Part shown: piece by piece, positions 15,769 through 24,461 of the stretch
How positions within the stretch are numbered: the first letter of the stretch is position 1
Layout: every line of letters begins with the position of its first letter
Source of the DNA: G963663615 sp963663615
GTDB lineage: Bacteria > Bacteroidota > Ignavibacteria > Ignavibacteriales > Melioribacteraceae
Direction of reading: 5' to 3'
Length of the DNA stretch: 64,000 bases
Assembly (NCBI GenBank): GCA_963663615.1
Contig: OY760517.1
Location: forward strand, 3,100,001-3,164,000
The notes under the pieces: generated by a model
Told to the model about the DNA's origin: nothing
The model's database searches: none
The model's input: the letters and a program-made list of their open reading frames with translations, nothing else
Position numbers and translations under genes: made by a program

Positions 15769-16982
15769 ACCCAATCCCTCACAAGTTTACGTTCGCCTAT
15801 ATAAAGTTCGTTAGGCGAATTGAGGTCGAGAGCCCATTTCATTCGTTCAATACCTTCCCTGATATCCTTAATGGAACCACAATAGCTTAACCGTAAATGT
15901 CCATCAAGTCCAAATGCACTGCCAGGCACGGTAAGAACCTGTACCTTGTCAATAAGCATATTGGAAAGTTTAACCGAATCCTTTTCGTAAGCACTAAAAT
16001 CTGCCAACAAATAAAATGTACCTTCAGGAACATGCACCCTTACACCTTCGAAAGAACGCAAATAATCAACAAGTACATTTCGGTTGTTCTGCAGGGTTGT
16101 ACGTAAATGTTCAACACTACTCTGGATACCGTTAAGAGCTCCAACAGCCGCTTTTTGCAATACAATGGAAGGACCGGAAGTTTGATGCCCCTGGATGTTG
16201 GTCATTACCTCAATAAGCCTTTTGTTTGCAACAGCCCATCCAATACGGAAACCCGTCATGGCATATGCCTTGGATACTCCATTAACAAGTATAAGTTTGG
16301 AGTTTTCGGTAAGATCCCTAGCATAATCGTAGCAAGCAATATGCTTTTTCCCGTCAAACTGAAGTCTGTGGTAAATATCATCCATTATGAGGTAAATACC
16401 CTTTCTTTCACAGAAATCTACAATATCCGCAATAAACCCTTCCGAATATACTGCACCGGTGGGATTATTGGGGCTATTGATAATAATAGCTTTTGTGTAA
16501 GAACCGACTTTCTCCTCAATATCCTTCATGGTAGGATAAAAAGTACCGTCTTCGGGGTAAACAGGAACAGGAACGCCCTGACACATACGTACCATATCGG
16601 GGTAACTAACCCAGTAAGGAGCGGGGAATAAAACTTCTTCCTGTGGATTAAGTATTGCCTGAAGTGCCACCATAATAGCCTGCTTTGCTCCGCTCGAAAC
16701 TATAACATGATCCGGGGTAACCTTACGGTGATAATGATCTTCCGTATATCGGATTATTGACTGTTTTAGTTCGGGAATACCGTCAGCGGGCGTATAGCGT
16801 ACTTCGCCTGAATTAAGGTTCGATGCTGCCGAAATAATTGCATCCATCGGAGCCTTGCTTTTTGGTTCTCCTCCCCCTAAATGAATTACAGGTTCTCCCT
16901 TAGCCCGGAGAATAGCTGCTTTTTCATTAAGAGCAAGGGTTGGTGATGCCGTAATTGTCTTGGCAATTTGACTAATACACAT
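15765..16982 (-). CDS. Pyridoxal-phosphate aminotransferase, aspartate type
   Basis: 405 aa, class I/II fold. It has the NSPNNPTG motif, the aspartate that binds the PLP nitrogen in IMDDIYHRL, the Schiff-base lysine in GVSKAYAMTGFRIGW and a substrate arginine near HLRLSYCGS. The family converts amino acids to oxo-acids; the pattern fits the subgroup I-gamma aspartate aminotransferases, but the substrate is not proven. Its stop overlaps the pckA start, suggesting an aspartate-oxaloacetate-PEP route in one operon. Confidence 0.9.
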   Translation of the reverse strand: MCISQIAKTITASPTLALNEKAAILRAKGEPVIHLGGGEPKSKAPMDAIISAASNLNSGEVRYTPADGIPELKQSIIRYTEDHYHRKVTPDHVIVSSGAKQAIMVALQAILNPQEEVLFPAPYWVSYPDMVRMCQGVPVPVYPEDGTFYPTMKDIEEKVGSYTKAIIINSPNNPTGAVYSEGFIADIVDFCERKGIYLIMDDIYHRLQFDGKKHIACYDYARDLTENSKLILVNGVSKAYAMTGFRIGWAVANKRLIEVMTNIQGHQTSGPSIVLQKAAVGALNGIQSSVEHLRTTLQNNRNVLVDYLRSFEGVRVHVPEGTFYLLADFSAYEKDSVKLSNMLIDKVQVLTVPGSAFGLDGHLRLSYCGSIKDIREGIERMKWALDLNSPNELYIGERKLVRDWV

Positions 16983-17100
16983 AGTGTTTTCCCTTGTTAA
17001 ATAAATAAGTTAAAGAACACAATAGATAAATAGCATCTAATTATCCAAAATTAAATTACTTAAATATTATTAGCAAGTAAAAACCGGTAAATGTTACTTT

Positions 17101-17223
17101 TTATGTTGTGGGCATTATATTGAAAAGCAAATAATTCCGTAACTCATCAATCTTATTTCCGGCTGCATTAACTGCCATAAACTGATCACCAAAAACCTTT
17201 CCCCTATCTACCGTAAATTCATA
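17101..17223 (-). pseudogene. Possible decayed coding fragment
   Basis: The minus strand holds an open stretch of about 42 codons ending at a TAA at 17101-17103, with a protein-like sequence (for example VFGDQFMAVNAAGNKIDELR). An in-frame stop lies just before it and no start codon gives a full protein. The only internal ATG would leave about 26 codons. It could be the 3' end of a lost gene. The rest of 16983-17418 is AT-rich and non-coding apart from the sites listed. Confidence 0.25.
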
Positions 17224-17321
17224 ACAAGTTTATATTGATTATTTGATTTTTATACTTGCCTTTTAGTTTTAATCATAATATCTTGCCGATATAACAAGAT
17301 TTATTATTCCGATTATAGCTT

Positions 17322-17335
17322 TTGAACGAGATCAA
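17322..17335 (+). promoter_or_regulatory. CRP/FNR-family binding site upstream of nrfH
   Basis: TTGAACGAGATCAA matches the FNR consensus TTGAT-N4-ATCAA at all but one of its ten fixed positions. It lies 84 bases before the nrfH ATG, compatible with an activator site near -41.5 if transcription starts near 17370. A perfect 12-bp palindrome, AACAAATTTGTT, follows at 17344-17355 and might bind a second factor. Oxygen or nitrite control through this site is inferred. Confidence 0.5.
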
Positions 17336-17418
17336 TTAACCATAACAAATTTGTTCCATTTTCATAAACCCGCCTGTCTCACGTTAATAAGATAGGCTAA
17401 TCTGAATAAGGAAGATTT

Positions 17419-17997
17419 ATGGAAAACCAAACCCACAAAGGCTCAGATAAAAAGTGGTTAACAAAATCCTCCCCTCCACCCATGCTAAAAATGTTTACAA
17501 TTATTTTATCCGGTGTGGCGGTTGGGCTACTCCTAACCTCTTTTTACATCTCGAATGCAGCATCATATCTTTCCGATGACTCGGAAACGTGTATCAACTG
17601 TCATGTTATGACACCTCAATTTGCAACATGGGAACGCAGTAGTCATAAAACAGTTGCAAAATGCAATGACTGTCACGTACCACACGATAACATTGTGGCA
17701 AAGTATGCTTTCAAGGCAAAGGATGGCATGCGGCACGCAACTATGTTTACTCTAAGAATGGAACCGCAGGTAATACGTATTAGCGAATCCGGCAAGGAGG
17801 CTGTTCAGCAAAATTGCATTCGATGCCATGAAAACAATATCCATCCGGTTTCACTTCGTGCACTCAGTAACAAAATGATCCATGATTCCGAACGTGTATG
17901 CTGGGATTGTCATCGTGAAATTCCGCACGGCAGAGTAAATTCACTTTCTTCGGTTGTTTATTCACGTTCACCAAAAATTAGAAAAGTATTTGAATAA
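17419..17997 (+). CDS. nrfH: Cytochrome c nitrite reductase small subunit NrfH
   Basis: Membrane-anchored tetrahaem quinol dehydrogenase that feeds electrons from menaquinol to NrfA. 192 aa with one N-terminal membrane helix (about 24-46) and four CxxCH sites: CINCH 58-62, CNDCH 82-86, CIRCH 133-137 and CWDCH 161-165. ATG behind AAGGAAG. Directly upstream of nrfA, its obligate partner. NapC/NirT family proteins look similar, but the length, four haems and neighbour decide for NrfH. Confidence 0.96.
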   Translation: MENQTHKGSDKKWLTKSSPPPMLKMFTIILSGVAVGLLLTSFYISNAASYLSDDSETCINCHVMTPQFATWERSSHKTVAKCNDCHVPHDNIVAKYAFKAKDGMRHATMFTLRMEPQVIRISESGKEAVQQNCIRCHENNIHPVSLRALSNKMIHDSERVCWDCHREIPHGRVNSLSSVVYSRSPKIRKVFE

Positions 17998-18017
17998 TAT
18001 TATCAGATGAGGATAAA

Positions 18018-19493
18018 ATGAGTTCTGGAAATAGTAAGCTAAAATTAAACTGGATAATTTTTGTTGTTGTGGCAATCGTAGTATTTGTTCTGGGGTTACT
18101 CACAACATCAATTATTGAAAGGCGTAGCGAAACCTACACATTGCAAATGGTTAAGCCAATTTCTGATACTGAAACCCGTAATGAGGTTTGGGGTCAAAAC
18201 TTTCCAAGAGAATACGAAACATATATGCAAACTCTTGAAACAGATTTTGCAAGCAAACATGGTGGTGCAAAGATGATTGACTATCTGGAAAAGTATCCTG
18301 AACTGGTGGTAATGTGGGCTGGTTATGGCTTCTCAAAAGATTATAACCAGGGTCGCGGTCATGCATACGCTATTAAAGATATAAGGAATACATTGCGTAC
18401 AGGCGGCACTAATGTTAGTCCCATGCCAGCAACTTGCTGGAGTTGCAAAAGTACCGATGTTCCGAGAGTTATGGAAAAAGTTGGTTATAAGAAATTTTAC
18501 AAAGGGAAATGGATTGACAAGGGACATGAATTTGTAAACCCTATTGGCTGCAAGGATTGTCATGATAACGAAACCATGGAATTGGCAATTTCACGACCCG
18601 CACTCAGAGAAGCTTTCGAACGACAGGGTAAAAAAATTGAAGATTTCTCTCGTAACGAAATGCGTTCACTTGTTTGTGCACAGTGCCATGTAGAGTATTA
18701 CTTTAAAGGTGATGGCAAATATCTTACTTTTCCGTGGGATAATGGTTTTAGTGCCGACGATATGGAAGAATATTATGATAATATGGAATTTAAGGACTGG
18801 ACTCATAAACTCAGTAAAGCACCGATGTTAAAAGCTCAGCATCCTGATTATGAGTTATTTATGACTGGAGTTCATGCAAAACGTGGTGTATCTTGTGCAG
18901 ACTGCCACATGCCTTACAAAACTGAAGGTGGTGTTAAATTTACTGATCACCATGTGCAAAGTCCGCTTGCAAATATAGCCAACTCATGTCAGGTTTGTCA
19001 TCGTGAAGAAACTCGCACCCTGCTTGAAGATGTTTACGAAAGACAAGACCGTCTGGAAGAGTTAAGAAGACTTACAGAAAAAGCATTGGCTGCTGCACAT
19101 CTTGAGGCAAAAATTGCATGGGATAATGGTGCGACGGAAAAAGAAATGAAAAATATACTTACACTAATACGACACTCACAATGGAGATGGGACTGGGTTG
19201 CTGCCGCAAACGGATTAGGTTTTCATGCACCTGTTGAAGCACTTCGTGTAGTTGGTACTTCGCTGCAAAAAGCTGAACAGGCAAGGCGCGAACTTGCAGT
19301 TGTACTTATTAAGCATAACGTAAGCTATCCACCTCAACTACCCGATATTTCAACAAAAGAAAAAGCTCAAAAAGTTGTCGGTTTGAAAATAAATGAACTA
19401 AAAAAAGATAAAAATGAACTTTTAGAAACTACAGTTGTTAAATGGGACGAGGAAGCCAAAAAACGACAAGGCACTCTAAAATCATATAATTAA
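18018..19493 (+). CDS. nrfA: Ammonia-forming cytochrome c nitrite reductase NrfA
   Basis: Periplasmic pentahaem enzyme that reduces nitrite to ammonium with six electrons. 491 aa. An N-terminal signal anchor (about 12-31) precedes the catalytic domain. The active-site haem uses the special CWSCK site (140-144, lysine ligand). Four ordinary sites follow: CKDCH 178-182, CAQCH 220-224, CADCH 293-297 and CQVCH 324-328. GRGHAY (112-117) and KAQHPDYE supply active-site residues known in the family. 20 bases downstream of nrfH with an AGGA site. Confidence 0.97.
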   Translation: MSSGNSKLKLNWIIFVVVAIVVFVLGLLTTSIIERRSETYTLQMVKPISDTETRNEVWGQNFPREYETYMQTLETDFASKHGGAKMIDYLEKYPELVVMWAGYGFSKDYNQGRGHAYAIKDIRNTLRTGGTNVSPMPATCWSCKSTDVPRVMEKVGYKKFYKGKWIDKGHEFVNPIGCKDCHDNETMELAISRPALREAFERQGKKIEDFSRNEMRSLVCAQCHVEYYFKGDGKYLTFPWDNGFSADDMEEYYDNMEFKDWTHKLSKAPMLKAQHPDYELFMTGVHAKRGVSCADCHMPYKTEGGVKFTDHHVQSPLANIANSCQVCHREETRTLLEDVYERQDRLEELRRLTEKALAAAHLEAKIAWDNGATEKEMKNILTLIRHSQWRWDWVAAANGLGFHAPVEALRVVGTSLQKAEQARRELAVVLIKHNVSYPPQLPDISTKEKAQKVVGLKINELKKDKNELLETTVVKWDEEAKKRQGTLKSYN

Positions 19494-19505
19494 TTGAGGC
19501 TTAAT

Positions 19506-20705
19506 ATGTTAAAACAAATTATTGTTCTATTTCTTATTGCTGCGTCTTTTATTGCAGCCCAAACAGATTTTACTTTTAACGGACAGATTAGACCACGTGC
19601 GGAATATATTGACAAGAATTTCAGCTCCGATATCGATGGCAATTCAATTACTTATCTAAGAACCCGTTTCTCTGTTATGGCTCAGAGAGATAGAAACCTT
19701 ACAGCATTTGTACAGATCCAGGATTCAAGATTTTATGGTCAGGAAGGCAGTGCAACTACAAACATGAGAAACCTTGACTTGCACCAGGCATGGTTTGAGC
19801 TAACCAACCTTTTTGAACTTCCATTACATCTTAAAATGGGTAGAATGGAAGTTGCATTTGGTAACCAACGATTAGTTGGTACTTCTAATTTTAGTAATAT
19901 TGGACGCAGCTTTGATGGTGCAATGGTTACTTTCCAGAGATGCGACGAAAACAAAATCGATTTCTTTGCATATCGTGAAACCGAAGTTGGTACAACTGCT
20001 GACATAGGTGACAAATTCTTTTATGGTCTAAACTTTACTATTGGTGCATTAAAAGATCATACAATACAACCTTACTTCTTTGTTCAGTCTCAGGATCCTG
20101 CGAACTATCTTAGCAGAATGACTACCGGTCTTTATATTGCTGGCGACAAGGATCAGTTTACTTATAATGGTGAATTTGCTTACCAGTTTGGTACTCTTTC
20201 CGGTTTGGATATTGCTGCAATGATGGCTGCTGTTGATGCTGCTTATACCTTCGATTCAAAAATGGCTCCAGGTCTGCATGCAGGCTTTGCATACCTTTCA
20301 GGCGATGAAGACCCTATTGATGATACTTATGGTACATTCAATACTCTTTATGCTTCAAACCATGGCAAGTATGGTTATATGGATTATTTCAAGAACATCC
20401 CTAACGATACTTTTGGTAAAGGTTTAATGGATATACATTTGGGTGCCTCATTCAAACCTGTTAAAAAGTTAAGTGCAAAAGCTTCTTTCCACATATTTAG
20501 CTCTGTTCAGGATTACACTCTAATGAGTGGTTCAGATGCTACTGCTTTTGGTAACGAAGTTGACCTTACTCTTAAATACAAATATAGTAAAGATGTTAGC
20601 TTCCAGCTTGGTGCTTCAATGTATATGCCTGGTGAAATATTTGAAGACCTTATGGGTGAAGATACCTCTTCATGGGCTTATTTCATGACTACTGTAAACT
20701 TATAA
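19506..20705 (+). CDS. Outer-membrane porin, third gene of the nrf operon
   Basis: 399 aa. A signal peptide ends at IAAQ, followed by alternating beta strands that begin FTFNGQIRPRAEYIDKN, as in alginate-export/phosphate-selective type porins. The C-terminus YFMTTVNL resembles a last barrel strand. The ATG at 19506 is preferred to a TTG at 19494 because TTGAGG then acts as ribosome binding site. It follows nrfA by 12 bases and ends at a strong terminator, so it belongs to the nrf unit. A role in letting nitrite or another anion through the outer membrane is inferred from context only. Confidence 0.75.
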   Translation: MLKQIIVLFLIAASFIAAQTDFTFNGQIRPRAEYIDKNFSSDIDGNSITYLRTRFSVMAQRDRNLTAFVQIQDSRFYGQEGSATTNMRNLDLHQAWFELTNLFELPLHLKMGRMEVAFGNQRLVGTSNFSNIGRSFDGAMVTFQRCDENKIDFFAYRETEVGTTADIGDKFFYGLNFTIGALKDHTIQPYFFVQSQDPANYLSRMTTGLYIAGDKDQFTYNGEFAYQFGTLSGLDIAAMMAAVDAAYTFDSKMAPGLHAGFAYLSGDEDPIDDTYGTFNTLYASNHGKYGYMDYFKNIPNDTFGKGLMDIHLGASFKPVKKLSAKASFHIFSSVQDYTLMSGSDATAFGNEVDLTLKYKYSKDVSFQLGASMYMPGEIFEDLMGEDTSSWAYFMTTVNL

Positions 20706-20726
20706 AAGTTTAGTTTATTATATACA

Positions 20727-20756
20727 AAAGCCCCCGAAGTTTTTAACGGGGGCTTT
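20727..20756 (+). terminator. Terminator of the nrf operon
   Basis: A ten-base stem AAAGCCCCCG (20727-20736) with CGGGGGCTTT (20747-20756), then CTATTTTTAAG. It starts 21 bases after the porin stop. Confidence 0.9.
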
Positions 20757-20928
20757 CTATTTTTAAGAGTTTAAAGCAGACTGTTGGTACCATTCCAATA
20801 AGGGTAAAAGTTGTTCGCAATGTTCCACCGGAATATTCTCCCCCTGTATATAATCCGTTTACTTCAGTTCCTGTTGAGCTACCACCGGTATATACCCGGT
20901 ATGAAGTACCTGCACTAACTGAATAGGG
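20757..20928 (-). pseudogene. Possible remnant of a beta-rich surface protein
   Basis: Directly after the TAA of the EamA gene the same minus-strand frame stays open for about 60 codons, with a compositionally protein-like sequence (SAGTSYRVYTGGSSTGTEVN, YTGGEYSGGTLRTTFTLIGM). Gly/Thr/Tyr-rich strands of this kind occur in secreted beta-domain proteins and not in EamA transporters. There is no start codon, so it is either a decayed gene end or chance. Confidence 0.3.
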
Positions 20929-21813
20929 TTAATATATAAAAAGTAGTGCAACTCCGATTACAGCAATAAATGCCCCAACGATACCCTGCCAGGTTAATGT
21001 TTCCTTATAGTAATATTTTGAGATAGGTAGCATAAGCACCGGTACAGTTGCCATCAAAGTTGATGCAATACCAACCTTGGTATAAACAATTGCAACCATA
21101 CTTAAAGTTATTCCAAGGTAAGGTCCTAAAATTGAAGCAAGTATTGAGTTTTTTAGAGCATACCTGTCGTTTTTTAATTTGCGAAACAAATTTTTTGCCT
21201 TACCCGCAGCCAATGCTACAACATACATTAGCAAAGTAGATGATGCCAATCTTACCAGGGTTGCTGAAAACTCATTCAATTCACCTGCGTTGAACGCATT
21301 TTTTGCAAAGATTAACCCAATTGCCTGACCAGCCGCAGCAAGAAATCCGTAAAAAATTCCTAATGCACTAAAACCAAAAATATTAGATTGTTTTTTGTCA
21401 AGAATAACAATTCCTACACCAACAAGTGTTACACAAATCCCAATTATTGTAAGTATTGTTAGTTCTTCCTGAAGAAAGAAGTAGGCAAGGACTGCTGAGA
21501 TTGGGGGAGCAAGCGACATCATAAGCATACCAATTCGGGGACCAACCATTACATACGATTTAAGCATAAATGTATCACCAAATATAAGTCCTATTATACC
21601 ACTTGTTATAAGATGGGTATATTGATACCCGCTAATCTCCATTGGTGCACCGATAATAATAACGGTAATTAGCAGGAAAAAAGATGCAAAGATTAGTCTT
21701 GCCAAGTTTGCATTAACCGTACCCATGTAGCTGGAAATATTGGTAAGAACAATAGAATTAAATGCCCATAAAATTGCAGCAAAGAGGGCAGCAAGTTCGC
21801 CGAGAACAATCAT
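20929..21813 (-). CDS. EamA/DMT-family transporter
   Basis: 294 aa inner-membrane protein with about ten hydrophobic helices in two EamA repeats (about 1-135 and 150-290). The repeats carry family features such as FNSIVLTNISSYMGTVNANL, PPISAVLAYFFLQEELT and a second-half PVLMLPISKYYYKETLTWQG. The family exports small metabolites or amino acids; the substrate cannot be told. ATG start. It is alone on the minus strand, converging with the nrf operon. Confidence 0.9.
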   Translation of the reverse strand: MIVLGELAALFAAILWAFNSIVLTNISSYMGTVNANLARLIFASFFLLITVIIIGAPMEISGYQYTHLITSGIIGLIFGDTFMLKSYVMVGPRIGMLMMSLAPPISAVLAYFFLQEELTILTIIGICVTLVGVGIVILDKKQSNIFGFSALGIFYGFLAAAGQAIGLIFAKNAFNAGELNEFSATLVRLASSTLLMYVVALAAGKAKNLFRKLKNDRYALKNSILASILGPYLGITLSMVAIVYTKVGIASTLMATVPVLMLPISKYYYKETLTWQGIVGAFIAVIGVALLFIY

Positions 21814-21895
21814 TACATCACCAAATAAAAAAAGAAGTGTGCTAATTTAGCAAAAAAGGATGGATTTATAGTTAGAATTTTTAATTTAACCGGTT

Positions 21896-22297
21896 TTAGG
21901 CAGCCTTATACTGCCTACTTCTGTTTTTTTTTGTGTAAACAACCTCCATCCTTGGAGACACTTCTTTTCTTTTGGTTCTAACTCTTTGCTCATCCGCTTT
22001 AGAAACACGATTGGGATCTTTATCTAGTTTAACATACTTCTTAGGTTCATTCGATTTTGTAACCCGTGCCGCAAAGTTTTCTTTTGTAGTAACTTTTTTT
22101 CTTTCGGGAGCAGGTGTTTTCTTCTTAGCCAACTTCTCCTGCTTATCCCTTTCCGAGTGTTTCTTTTCAGGAAGCTTCTCACCTTTTCCGCTTAGCCTTC
22201 TTAATAGCGAACCCAAATATGTTAAAATGATAGAAACAACTAAAATTATTGCTAATATCTTTAGTATGTCAACAAGTATTGTAGTTATATCTGCCAT
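21896..22297 (-). CDS. Small membrane protein with a basic cytoplasmic tail
   Basis: 133 aa. One hydrophobic helix (about residues 5-31) is followed by a very Lys/Arg-rich, low-complexity tail (KKHSERDKQEKLAKKKTPAP and more). No known domain recognised. ATG start, 82 bases upstream of the EamA gene and possibly in one unit with it. A charge-rich tail of this sort may touch nucleic acid or phospholipid, but this is speculation. Confidence 0.6.
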   Translation of the reverse strand: MADITTILVDILKILAIILVVSIILTYLGSLLRRLSGKGEKLPEKKHSERDKQEKLAKKKTPAPERKKVTTKENFAARVTKSNEPKKYVKLDKDPNRVSKADEQRVRTKRKEVSPRMEVVYTKKNRSRQYKAA

Positions 22298-22601
22298 AAG
22301 CCTTCATGTCTTTGTTACTGTAAAAATAATTTAAACTGATTTTATAAAGGTTAGCATTTGTAACGATAAAAAAGTGGTATTGTACCTGAGGTATTTGTAG
22401 TTAAAAATACTACAATAAATTGGGTTAATTTGAACAATTAACTATTCGGTTAAAAACATGAGAGGATGTAGAGGCAAGTTTAAAACAAAAGATATACAAA
22501 TACAAAGATCGTAACAAGTAGCTCAAAATTTATTGCCACAAATATAATTGCACATACAACTTAAAGCAAACATCACTTCAAATATAGTGCAGTAAAAATA
22601 A

Positions 22602-22624
22602 AGCCCTTCTTTTTATGAAGGGCT
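22602..22624 (-). terminator. Terminator after rubrerythrin
   Basis: An 8-bp stem AGCCCTTC (22602-22609) with GAAGGGCT (22617-22624). On the minus strand TTATTTTTAC follows. It sits six bases after the rubrerythrin stop codon. Confidence 0.8.
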
Positions 22625-22630
22625 AAAAAA

Positions 22631-23209
22631 TTATACTGGCTCTTTTGCAAGATACATATATGACTTTGGAAACAGGCAAGCAGGACATGTATCGTATGCT
22701 TTGGCTGATTCGTAAACATAACCGCAGTTAAGGCATTTCCACCAAACTTTGCCTTCTTGCATAAATACTTTATCTTCGCTAATGCTCTGTAACAGTTTAA
22801 GGTAGCGTCTTTCATGTTCCTGTTCAGCTACTGAAACCATTTTGAATGCTGTAGCCACTTTCGGAAAACCTTCCTCTGCTGCTACTTTTGCAAACTCGGG
22901 ATATAGTTCTGAATATTCCTCATTTTCACCTTCAGCAGCTGCTTTAAGATTTTCAGCTGTTGTACCAACTTTACCTGCAGGATACATCGCAGTAATTTCA
23001 GTCATGCCTCCTTCAAGAAAACCAAAAAATCTGCGTGCATGTTCTCTTTCCTGATCAGCAGTTTCCTGGAATACGTCAGCAATCTGTTCGTAACCTTCTT
23101 CGCTTGCCATGTTTGCAAATAATTCATAGCGGTTTCTCGCCTGTGATTCACCTGCAAAAGCTTTTAATAAATTCTTTTCAGTTTCTGTACCTTTGATTGA
23201 TTTTTCCAT
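22631..23209 (-). CDS. rbr: Rubrerythrin
   Basis: 192 aa non-haem iron protein that reduces hydrogen peroxide in anaerobes. The N-terminal ferritin-like domain has the di-iron ligands in GESQARNRYE, ADQEREHARR and SVAEQEHERRY. The C-terminal rubredoxin-like domain has two Cys pairs in CLNCGYVYESAKAYDTCPAC. ATG at 23209. Monocistronic with its own terminator. It fits an oxygen-sensitive lifestyle next to the nrf operon. Confidence 0.96.
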   Translation of the reverse strand: MEKSIKGTETEKNLLKAFAGESQARNRYELFANMASEEGYEQIADVFQETADQEREHARRFFGFLEGGMTEITAMYPAGKVGTTAENLKAAAEGENEEYSELYPEFAKVAAEEGFPKVATAFKMVSVAEQEHERRYLKLLQSISEDKVFMQEGKVWWKCLNCGYVYESAKAYDTCPACLFPKSYMYLAKEPV

Positions 23210-23376
23210 CGTAAACTCACCTTTGTAATATTGGATATTCTCATATTAAAATCTAAATAATAAACTGCCAAAGGTCAATCAATTCTTAATGAATATTAAG
23301 CTTACTTGTTTATAGGTAAAAACACATAACTTTCTGAAACAGGAAGATGACCATATAGGCTTTGATATTTAGCAGC

Positions 23377-23568
23377 ATGACAGCAAAAGCCAGTTATTCG
23401 GATATTTATGAAATCTGCACAAACGGAAAGGAATATATAATTTGCGGATGATAATATTTACAAAAGGTTTCCTGCACTTTTAGGGGGGCACTTACACATA
23501 TCCTAAAAACTTCAGGGAATTAGGTAAGCCAGAAGCAATAGCAAGGCTTAAGGCATATGAACTAACTA
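23377..23568 (+). pseudogene. Possible degenerate coding region
   Basis: The spacer 23210-23568 has two short plus-strand open stretches in different frames: MTAKASYSDIYEICTNGKEY from 23377, closed by TGA at 23449, and TYPKNFRELGKPEAIARLKA near 23490-23550. They could be a frameshifted remnant, possibly of an insertion sequence, but I cannot name the family. Otherwise this 360-base spacer shows only AT-rich sequence. Confidence 0.2.
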
Positions 23569-23946
23569 TTAGTTATTATTTACCCTGTCGAGTCTACTTT
23601 TAACTACCTTCAGCAATTCCTCCATAGGTACTGGCTTAATCAGGTAACCATCCGCACCCAGGTCCATACCTTTCCTGAAAGACTTGTACTCTTCAAGGGC
23701 TGTAATAAAAATAAAGGGAATATCTCTTGTTGCTTCAGATTTATTATACAATTCCTTAATTTTTATTCCCGAATAATCAGGCAACATAATATCACATAAA
23801 ATCAAATCAGGAGAACAAATTTTTAATTGTTCTTCCGCATCCTTGTAACTGGATGCTAAAATTACATCATATCCATACTCCTTCAACATCATGCTATAAA
23901 CACGTTGGGCATGCATATCATCTTCAATAAAAAGAATACAACTCAT
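23569..23946 (-). CDS. Single-domain response regulator (CheY-like)
   Basis: 125 aa, receiver domain only. Acidic pocket E8-D9-D10, phospho-acceptor D52 in LILCDIMLPD, T82 and K104 in LIKP, so all conserved positions are present. No output domain. It would act by protein contact or in a phosphorelay. No histidine kinase gene is adjacent; the PAS kinase at 36221 is 12 kb away and has no receiver of its own. ATG start. Confidence 0.92.
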   Translation of the reverse strand: MSCILFIEDDMHAQRVYSMMLKEYGYDVILASSYKDAEEQLKICSPDLILCDIMLPDYSGIKIKELYNKSEATRDIPFIFITALEEYKSFRKGMDLGADGYLIKPVPMEELLKVVKSRLDRVNNN

Positions 23947-24461
23947 AGTTTAGTTCTTCCAAATTTCAGTAACATCCATTCCCATGAATGTTCTTTATTC
24001 CTCAATAATTGTAATAACATTTAAGTTTTGAGGTAGTAGTTACTACCTCACATCCTGAATAGAATATCATTTTGGATAGTGGGGAATTGTTGATAGCAGT
24101 ATAAGAGTTTTATAGTCAATAATATCAACATAGTTATCCTGCATTAATATTATCGGCATTTACATCAGCTTTTAGATAACGTAAATCGCTCACTAAGCTA
24201 CGTTTATAGAATTATCACTGCCTCTTTTAAATCAACCAACCTAAAGAATTCACCACTATTTTATACATTCTAAAGTAACTAACCAACACTGCTAAAAGAC
24301 ATATTAGTATTTAAGCAATTATTTAAATATAATATTTATATACTTAATTGGGAACAGCATTATTTCATATTTTGAAAAAACCTACTGAAAAATATTTACT
24401 AAAAAGATAGAACTATTAGAATTAACATAAAGTTACTAATAAGGTAAAATCATACTCTTGT
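23947..24461. other. Gene-free spacer, 515 bases
   Basis: AT-rich with no supportable gene on either strand. Its one clear structure is the dyad TGAGGTAGTA-GT-TACTACCTCA at 24029-24050, 83 bases upstream of the response-regulator start. Confidence 0.6.
24029..24050. promoter_or_regulatory. Perfect 10-bp dyad upstream of the response regulator
   Basis: TGAGGTAGTA (24029-24038) and TACTACCTCA (24041-24050) are exact inverted repeats separated by two bases. The two-base loop is too tight for a good RNA hairpin and no T-run follows, so an operator for a dimeric regulator is the more likely reading. Confidence 0.4.
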
